A DNA stretch of 64,000 nt from Oceanobacillus jordanicus. Its GTDB lineage: Bacteria > Bacillota > Bacilli > Bacillales > Amphibacillaceae. Within the stretch, counting starts at the first letter, position 1, and every line of letters starts with the position of its first letter. Below, piece by piece: positions 59,403 to 64,000 of this stretch. The notes under the pieces are model-generated. The model did no database searches. It saw only the letters and a list, made by a program, of their open reading frames with translations, and was not told the DNA's origin. Position numbers and translations under genes: made by a program. The DNA is taken from contig NZ_JAIFZM010000013.1 in the NCBI RefSeq assembly GCF_022095695.1, positions 1-64,000 of the forward strand, in the 5' to 3' direction.

Positions 59403-61038
59403 TTTGGTGTTTGAAACCTTGCCTCTTTACAACAAACAGAGCCTGGAGGAATTACTTAAGAACCGAATAAACCAATTAGGTGATTTCTCATTTGAAGATG
59501 ATAAGTGGTATTATAGCAAAAAGAATGATAACCCCTTAAGAAAAGAAGATTTCATAGTGAATTTTTATCAAGTACCTATCCAGTACAAAAATGAATTAAA
59601 ATATTATGCATTATTATCAACCGGTCTTCCAAGAGTTATTAGAACCAAATGTAACAAGATATCACAATTTCTTAAATTCATTGATAAGACCTATCTTGAA
59701 TTAACTATAGCAGAGATTACACGGTCTCATGTGAACGCTTACGAATATCAATTAAGACTAAAAAACTCTGCTACATACGTTAAACAGGGATATTACGCTG
59801 CTATTCAAGATTTTTTTATGAAACTTACTGATTTTGATGATACACCCAATACTGTTCCAACTAAGAACATTAATCCTTTTCGATATATTAAAGAAAAAAG
59901 TAAGAGAAAGCCTATTCCTAAAAAAGTTATACGCTCTTGGGATCGGGTAATGAAAGATCAAGATATCCCTATTCCTCTCGAATTTCGTACATTCTATTGG
60001 TTAATACGTTCCTTTCCAAACCGTATTTCTGAATTACTTTCTATGAGAAGGGATTGTTTGAAATCGTTTTACAGTGAGTACTTAATCCAGATCCCAACTA
60101 CTAAGCAAAGCGGTGGTTTTATTCAAGAAGAAATTAAAACCATACCTGTAGCATACAGTGGCCATGGGAAATACGTAATTAATCTAATCCAACAACTTCA
60201 AGAGCAAACGGAAGAATTGTTGCTGAAAAATAATATAGAAGAAGATATAAGAACTGATTTTTTATTTATTGTTCAACAATGGGGGTTTAAAAATAACGGA
60301 GATAAGCCTAGTGTACGCTATTATGACCAAATATTTCACTTGAAAAAACATAAAATTAATGCATTATTTAAACAACTTGCTGAAATTTTAGATTTTCGAG
60401 ACGATTTAAACCAACTTATTATTCCTACGTCACACCAATTTCGTCATAATGCAGTAACGGATCGTGCTTATGCTGTAGGTTATACTATGGAACAAATTCG
60501 ACGGCTAACTGGACACAAGAATGAGGTAATGCCTAAGCACTATACACATCAACTTATTGAAAAACATAAGGAAATCCACCTTGGTATCGAGAACCTTCGT
60601 TCTTCTAATGTCAGTCCAGTTGAATTTCGTGGGAAAATAATGAATCTTGATGAACGTACTACAAAACAACTTTCAAGGGACCCAAGGCGTTATCTTACAT
60701 GGGAGGCTAATGGAAAAAAAGGTGTCGGTATCTGTAGTGATATAACTGGTTGTAACCCAAAGGGAACTTCAGTTCATTTTGAGTGTTATGCTTGTGATTG
60801 GTTCGTACCCAAATTGGAATATTTAAAGGATTATAAAGCTGAATACGAGTACTGGATGGATGTGGTTGACCGAACATCTGGAGACACTAAACGTGCTGCA
60901 CATTTTGAAAATGCTATTCGGAATGTAAGTTATTTAGAACGCATCTTAAAAATTTGTAAAAATGGAATTGAACATTTTAAAGAGGAGAAGCTCCAAGAAC
61001 AACTTGATAAATTTAATACTCCTCCAGTTTGGGAGTGA
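59389..61038 (+). CDS. Tyrosine recombinase 3
   Basis: 549 residues. Catalytic Arg in FPNRISELLSM, HxxR in SHQFRHNAV, GHK in LTGHKNE and Tyr in KHYTHQ. A Cys-containing tail (GICSDITGCNPKGT...ECYACDWF) resembles the one in recombinase 2 and may bind zinc. Tn554 itself has only two recombinases plus a small tnpC, so this third enzyme makes the element a recombinase trio. It overlaps genes on both sides. Confidence 0.87.
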   Translation: MTKNNLVFETLPLYNKQSLEELLKNRINQLGDFSFEDDKWYYSKKNDNPLRKEDFIVNFYQVPIQYKNELKYYALLSTGLPRVIRTKCNKISQFLKFIDKTYLELTIAEITRSHVNAYEYQLRLKNSATYVKQGYYAAIQDFFMKLTDFDDTPNTVPTKNINPFRYIKEKSKRKPIPKKVIRSWDRVMKDQDIPIPLEFRTFYWLIRSFPNRISELLSMRRDCLKSFYSEYLIQIPTTKQSGGFIQEEIKTIPVAYSGHGKYVINLIQQLQEQTEELLLKNNIEEDIRTDFLFIVQQWGFKNNGDKPSVRYYDQIFHLKKHKINALFKQLAEILDFRDDLNQLIIPTSHQFRHNAVTDRAYAVGYTMEQIRRLTGHKNEVMPKHYTHQLIEKHKEIHLGIENLRSSNVSPVEFRGKIMNLDERTTKQLSRDPRRYLTWEANGKKGVGICSDITGCNPKGTSVHFECYACDWFVPKLEYLKDYKAEYEYWMDVVDRTSGDTKRAAHFENAIRNVSYLERILKICKNGIEHFKEEKLQEQLDKFNTPPVWE

Positions 61039-61043
61039 AATAT

Positions 61044-61562
61044 ATGCCTAATGAAGGGTTACAATTGTTACAACAGAAAAAGCGTGAAGATAGTATCGAA
61101 CGTGTAAGTTGGGCACTACAATACCTTAAGGATTTAGAAGGACCACATTGTCGTATTACAGCAGTCAAGCTAGCTGACATCGCTGGTTTAAGTAGGGCAG
61201 CTTTATATAAGCCCCATTTACGGATTTTGTGGGATAAAAACTGGTCTAAATCTGAAAAAGAAAGAAAAGCTAAGAAGGAGTCCGAACATTATAATCAAGA
61301 AAAGCAACAATTAGAAAAAGAAATAATTCATTTAGAGAAAAAGCTCCAAAAAGGTGATAATCAGATTACCAGATTAACTCAGTTAATAGAAAAAGAAAAA
61401 GCAAGAGCCAATGTCTACCGTGGTGATTATGAAGAACTTAAAGAAAAACATCAGAGGCTCCTTCTCCATAACCTTCGCCTTCTTCGTAAACTACATGTTC
61501 TCGGTATTGACACCTCTGATCTTACAGACCAGTCCTTATATGGGGATGAAGACATTGACTAA
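61044..61562 (+). CDS. tnpC: TnpC/DUF6262-like accessory protein
   Basis: 172 residues from the ATG eight bases after GGGAG. A small HTH-like part (ITAVKLADIAGLSRAALYKP) is followed by a long coiled coil (about 75-150, KERKAKKESEHYNQEKQQLE...) . The last 25 residues are acidic. Tn554-type TnpC proteins are small and help direct transposition; DUF6262 proteins are annotated as TnpC-like. A hairpin terminator overlaps its stop codon. Confidence 0.83.
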   Translation: MPNEGLQLLQQKKREDSIERVSWALQYLKDLEGPHCRITAVKLADIAGLSRAALYKPHLRILWDKNWSKSEKERKAKKESEHYNQEKQQLEKEIIHLEKKLQKGDNQITRLTQLIEKEKARANVYRGDYEELKEKHQRLLLHNLRLLRKLHVLGIDTSDLTDQSLYGDEDID

Positions 61563-61583
61563 TTCAATGTCTTCATCATTTTA
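61545..61583. terminator. Bidirectional terminator of recombinase operon and yolD
   Basis: GATGAAGACATTGA pairs perfectly with TCAATGTCTTCATC around CTAAT, followed by ATTTT. The stop codon of the tnpC-like gene lies in the loop and the yolD stop codon abuts on the other side. Confidence 0.87.
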
Positions 61584-61925
61584 AAGAAAAGATATGTCTA
61601 AAATTTCATTGAAATTAATCCACTCGTCTCTGTCTTTGCATTTTATTAGTACTTTATCCCGTTCAGGTGATATTTTCTTTACTTTCCCAACAATATAGGT
61701 GTCCTCGTATAGATTGAAGATCTGCATCTTAACATCTTTATTTCGTTTCATAGCCTCCCCAATACTGTGAGAAAATAATTCAATTTGTTGTTCATCAAGA
61801 ATAGGTTTTGTTGTTTTGTGTAGCTCTTTTTGGTGTTGTTGAAGCACTTCTTTATGTTCAGGTAACACCATCCGGCTTGACTCCCATAATAAATTAGAAC
61901 CTGGGGTAAGTTTGTTAAGTTTCAC
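61581..61925 (-). CDS. yolD: YolD-like protein
   Basis: 114 residues from a GTG after AGGAGG. The YolD family fold is indicated by LTPGSNLLWESSRMVLPEHKEVL and the EWINFNEILDI ending. YolD proteins are the usual operon partners of UvrX-type Y-family polymerases and resemble UmuD-like adaptors only in role, not sequence. It follows the polymerase gene by 23 bp. Confidence 0.87.
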   Translation of the reverse strand: MKLNKLTPGSNLLWESSRMVLPEHKEVLQQHQKELHKTTKPILDEQQIELFSHSIGEAMKRNKDVKMQIFNLYEDTYIVGKVKKISPERDKVLIKCKDRDEWINFNEILDISFL

Positions 61926-61948
61926 TTTAGCTTCCTCCTATATTAAGG

Positions 61949-63178
61949 TTATTTATAGTGACCACCAATTTTTTCAGCTCGGGCAAAAGCTTGACCTGAT
62001 TTAGTTAGTGAAGACGCACGGACAATAGCTGTTTGACCATATTTAGAACGGATTACATCCATTGCTTGGTTTAATTCTTCTTTTCTCATGGAAAAGTCAA
62101 AAAGACTTAACTGAAATGAATCTGCTGATTGCAATTGAGATAATGTAATACCTGCACTTCTTATCGGTAATCTATCCCAATGTGTACAAAATAATTTAAA
62201 AGCAGCTTTAAAAATGTCCATCCCAAAATTAGTAGGTGTTGTTAATTTCACTTGCCGATGGAAGCCAGTAGGGTTCTCAAAATCAGCTCCCCTTACTCCC
62301 ACCGATACAGTATTACCCCGATAGTTTTTCGCTCGAACTCGTTGGGCAACTTCTTCACTTAGCTCCAACAGTATTACTTTAATTTCTTCGAGTGTTCCAT
62401 AGTCCCTCGGTAAGGTTGTTTGATGACCAATGGCCTTTTGGTTTACATGGGTATTTACTGTTACAGGTGAGTAGTCAATGCCGTTCGCAATTTGCCATAA
62501 AACCTCTCCATTAATCCCCCATCTCTTTTTAAGGATATGAACAGGAAATTGTGCTAACTGACCAATTCTCTGAATACCCATTCGCCCTAAATGATGTTCC
62601 ATTCGACTCCCGACACCAAACATTTTTCCAATGGGGAGTGGCCACATTTGTTCTTTCATATTTGCAGAATCTAATTGGAAAATACCCTCTTTATTTTTCT
62701 TTGCAAAAGCATCACAAGCAATTTTTGCCAGCACCTTGTTTGGACCAATACCGATTCGGCTATATACACCAGTACCCTCCTGGATTGCGATTTGAAGTCT
62801 TTGAGCAATCTCTAAGGGATCCCCAAATAACCGTTGACTACCTGTAACGTCTAGGAATTGCTCGTCTATAGAAAAGGCTTCAACCAGGTCGGTAAACTGC
62901 TCTAATATCTGTGTAATTTGGTATGAAACCTCAATATATCGTTGCATACGGGGCCTTACAATAATTGCTTCTGAGCACTTTATTTTAGCCTGCCACAATG
63001 GTTCGGCAGTTTTTACTCCAGCCTCCTTTGCCAATGGACATGCAGCTAAAATAATGCCACTTCTTCTTTCTGGGTCTCCAGATACAATTAAAGGCTTACC
63101 TTGAAACTTTGGGTTATCTGCTTTCTCAACAGAAGCATAGAACGTTTGCATATCTACTAAAAAAATAACTTTTTTCAT
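61949..63178 (-). CDS. Y-family DNA polymerase (UvrX/DinB type)
   Basis: 409 residues, complete. Catalytic metal ligands are Asp9 (FLVDMQTF) and Asp105-Glu106 (FSIDEQF). Helix-hairpin-helix (GRMGIQRIGQLAQFP) and little-finger domains follow. It copies across DNA lesions during the SOS response. A LexA box lies 50 bp upstream. It is a different lineage from the interrupted uvrX nearby, whose start (MDYSKYARND) it does not share, so it looks like an imported replacement rather than a duplicate. Confidence 0.9.
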   Translation of the reverse strand: MKKVIFLVDMQTFYASVEKADNPKFQGKPLIVSGDPERRSGIILAACPLAKEAGVKTAEPLWQAKIKCSEAIIVRPRMQRYIEVSYQITQILEQFTDLVEAFSIDEQFLDVTGSQRLFGDPLEIAQRLQIAIQEGTGVYSRIGIGPNKVLAKIACDAFAKKNKEGIFQLDSANMKEQMWPLPIGKMFGVGSRMEHHLGRMGIQRIGQLAQFPVHILKKRWGINGEVLWQIANGIDYSPVTVNTHVNQKAIGHQTTLPRDYGTLEEIKVILLELSEEVAQRVRAKNYRGNTVSVGVRGADFENPTGFHRQVKLTTPTNFGMDIFKAAFKLFCTHWDRLPIRSAGITLSQLQSADSFQLSLFDFSMRKEELNQAMDVIRSKYGQTAIVRASSLTKSGQAFARAEKIGGHYK

Positions 63179-63227
63179 AAGAAACCTCCAAATTAAAGGG
63201 AACGAGTGTTTGCATTTATATTATATG

Positions 63228-63241
63228 CGAATATATGTTCT
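63228..63241. promoter_or_regulatory. LexA box of Y-polymerase/yolD operon
   Basis: CGAATATATGTTCT matches the Bacillus LexA/DinR box CGAACATATGTTCG at 12 of 14 positions. It is 50 bp before the polymerase start on the minus strand. Confidence 0.75.
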
Positions 63242-63393
63242 TTATTCAATAAATAATAATAAAATTTAAATGGAAATTTTAGTAATTATTGTAACTAGAG
63301 CCGAAATAAGAGTTCTCCCAACAAAATTCAAAAAACACACGCTAGGGAGAACATCAGTAAATTACAAATTTACAATTGTAAGGTAACACTTTG

Positions 63394-63576
63394 ATGGAGA
63401 ATTTCTTTGGCGTTTCAAGCAAGAAGCGTATTACGGGGAAATTAGTAAGCTATAAGGACTTAAGTAGGTGGATTGAAGAATATATCTACTGGTACCTACC
63501 ATGAACGATCAGAAAAAAATTGGCTGGATTGAGCTCAGTGGAATACCGAACTCATACCAGCCAACCAGGTGCATAG
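63394..63576 (+). pseudogene. IS3-family (IS150-like) transposase 3' remnant
   Basis: Sixty codons of one frame give MENFFGVSSKKRITG then, after a stop codon at the YWYLP position, TIRKKLAGLSSVEYRTHTSQ. Both parts are typical of the very C terminus of IS150-group OrfB. An internal TGA and the loss of everything upstream show it is dead. It lies right of the Y-polymerase gene and its orientation is opposite. Confidence 0.82.
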
Positions 63577-63585
63577 AGTGAACTT

Positions 63586-64000
63586 TTATCTCATATACGT
63601 AAACACCCTAAGTCTTTTCTCTTCTGGTTTAAACTGTGAGATATAGTTATTTCTATCCAACTCACTTAGTAGTGCTTTATTCAGATCGTTATTGAGAATG
63701 GTTGGTCTTTTTCCACCTTCCGTGATGTCAGCATAAGGGGGGCCGAGCGCTTTTAATAACTCTGTGATTTTATCCTGTTCCAAGGTTTTCACCTGGCTTG
63801 TTAAAAGCCTTATCTTGCATTTCTTTGTAATATCGAAGGCGAACAGAGCGTCTGTTAATGCTGCGCCAGCCTCCATACCCTGATAAACGATAAACTCGGC
63901 TACTTCTACCGCAAAATCGAGCGCCTCGTCTGATTCTGATAAGATCACAGGATCGATTTGTTTCACCAGATTCTTTTTGTAGGTGTCGAGAACATCAGAG
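63586..64000 (-). CDS. Unrecognised protein, probably cut by window edge
   Basis: The frame stays open from the stop codon at 63586 to the window edge. A GTG at 63966 is a possible start, but coding-like sequence (SDVLDTYKKNL) continues upstream of it, so the gene is likely longer. About 126 residues are visible past the GTG, ending in FKPEEKRLRVFTYMR. I recognise no family. Being beside an IS remnant and an SOS polymerase suggests accessory DNA. Confidence 0.55.
   Translation of the reverse strand, partial: SDVLDTYKKNLVKQIDPVILSESDEALDFAVEVAEFIVYQGMEAGAALTDALFAFDITKKCKIRLLTSQVKTLEQDKITELLKALGPPYADITEGGKRPTILNNDLNKALLSELDRNNYISQFKPEEKRLRVFTYMR

Larger units (their letters stand above)
55873..61597 (+). 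mobile_element. Tn554-like element, left end and recombinase operon
   Basis: Left boundary: just after codon 16 of uvrX at the hexamer GATATG, similar to the GATGTA core of Tn554 targets. Contents: three tyrosine recombinases and a TnpC/DUF6262-like protein, all plus strand, with overlaps. The right boundary is not proven. A second GATATG occurs at 61592, but it lies in yolD and may be chance; Tn554 relatives carry cargo right of tnpC, so YolD/Y-polymerase may belong inside and the end may be beyond 64000. Confidence 0.7.

Noticed and set aside
61592-61597. GATATG as the right end of the transposon
   Set aside because: It equals the left hexamer, but lies inside the natural C terminus of yolD and uvrX does not resume after it. 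Chance of a hexamer match is high, so it was kept only as a lower limit of the element.

Overview
The window is a low-GC chromosomal segment from a spore-forming member of the Bacillaceae. The yku block at the left end follows the Bacillus subtilis gene set (ykuS-ykuR-dapH, ykuL, fadH, ykuE, ykyB). Spore and sporulation genes are scattered throughout (SpoVA proteins, a Spo0E-like phosphatase, a YjcZ peptide, a coat-like protein). Sigma-B-, sigma-K- and forespore-type promoters can be read. A marine or halotolerant relative such as Virgibacillus/Oceanobacillus is my inference from protein divergence and repeats, not something the sequence proves.

Layout. 1-7.2 kb: lysine/peptidoglycan precursor genes (ykuR, dapH), a CBS protein, an ArsR/CDF metal-efflux pair with its operator, fadH, a Tat-exported metallophosphoesterase, a coat-like protein and an SCO1 lipoprotein. 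7.5-14.3 kb: small Bacillus-type proteins, patA, signal peptidase I, and a zinc-ribbon/TPR membrane protein paired with an anchored HtrA-like protease. 14.3-18.7 kb: a GGDEF-EAL protein, a K+ channel subunit, YwpF and a degenerate HPr-like protein. 18.7-23.5 kb: two structured repeats and a seven-gene spoVA-type operon (DUF1657, YhcN/YlaJ lipoprotein, SpoVAC, SpoVAD, SpoVAE, DUF1657, DUF421) behind a forespore-type promoter. 23.6-33 kb: transporters, an ArsA-type ATPase operon, CstA with a cre site, glutamate dehydrogenase, and a sigma-B stress gene. 33-42 kb: TPP-riboswitch-controlled thiT, pepF, a lone XhlB-like holin, YceI, VanW, NDH-2 and PyrR-attenuated pyrP. 42-55.6 kb: topB, antiporter/GltS, Mn-catalase, a SAM-riboswitch operon (flavin monooxygenase plus ATP-grasp ligase), dacC and the yndJHG operon. 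55.7-64 kb: accessory DNA.

The accessory end is the most unusual part. A LexA-controlled uvrX-type DNA polymerase gene is cut after its 16th codon by the left end of a Tn554-like element. The element has three tyrosine recombinases in overlapping frames and a coiled-coil TnpC/DUF6262-like protein. Next to them lies a second, LexA-boxed Y-family polymerase with a YolD partner, probably cargo. The target's SOS promoter now points straight into the recombinase operon. The rest of uvrX is not in the window, so the right end of the element lies beyond it or has been lost.

Two dispersed repeat families were found by eye: a ~100-125 bp element at four places and a ~150 bp two-hairpin element at two places. 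One copy of the first sits inside the leader of the SAM-riboswitch operon. No rRNA, tRNA or CRISPR array was seen.
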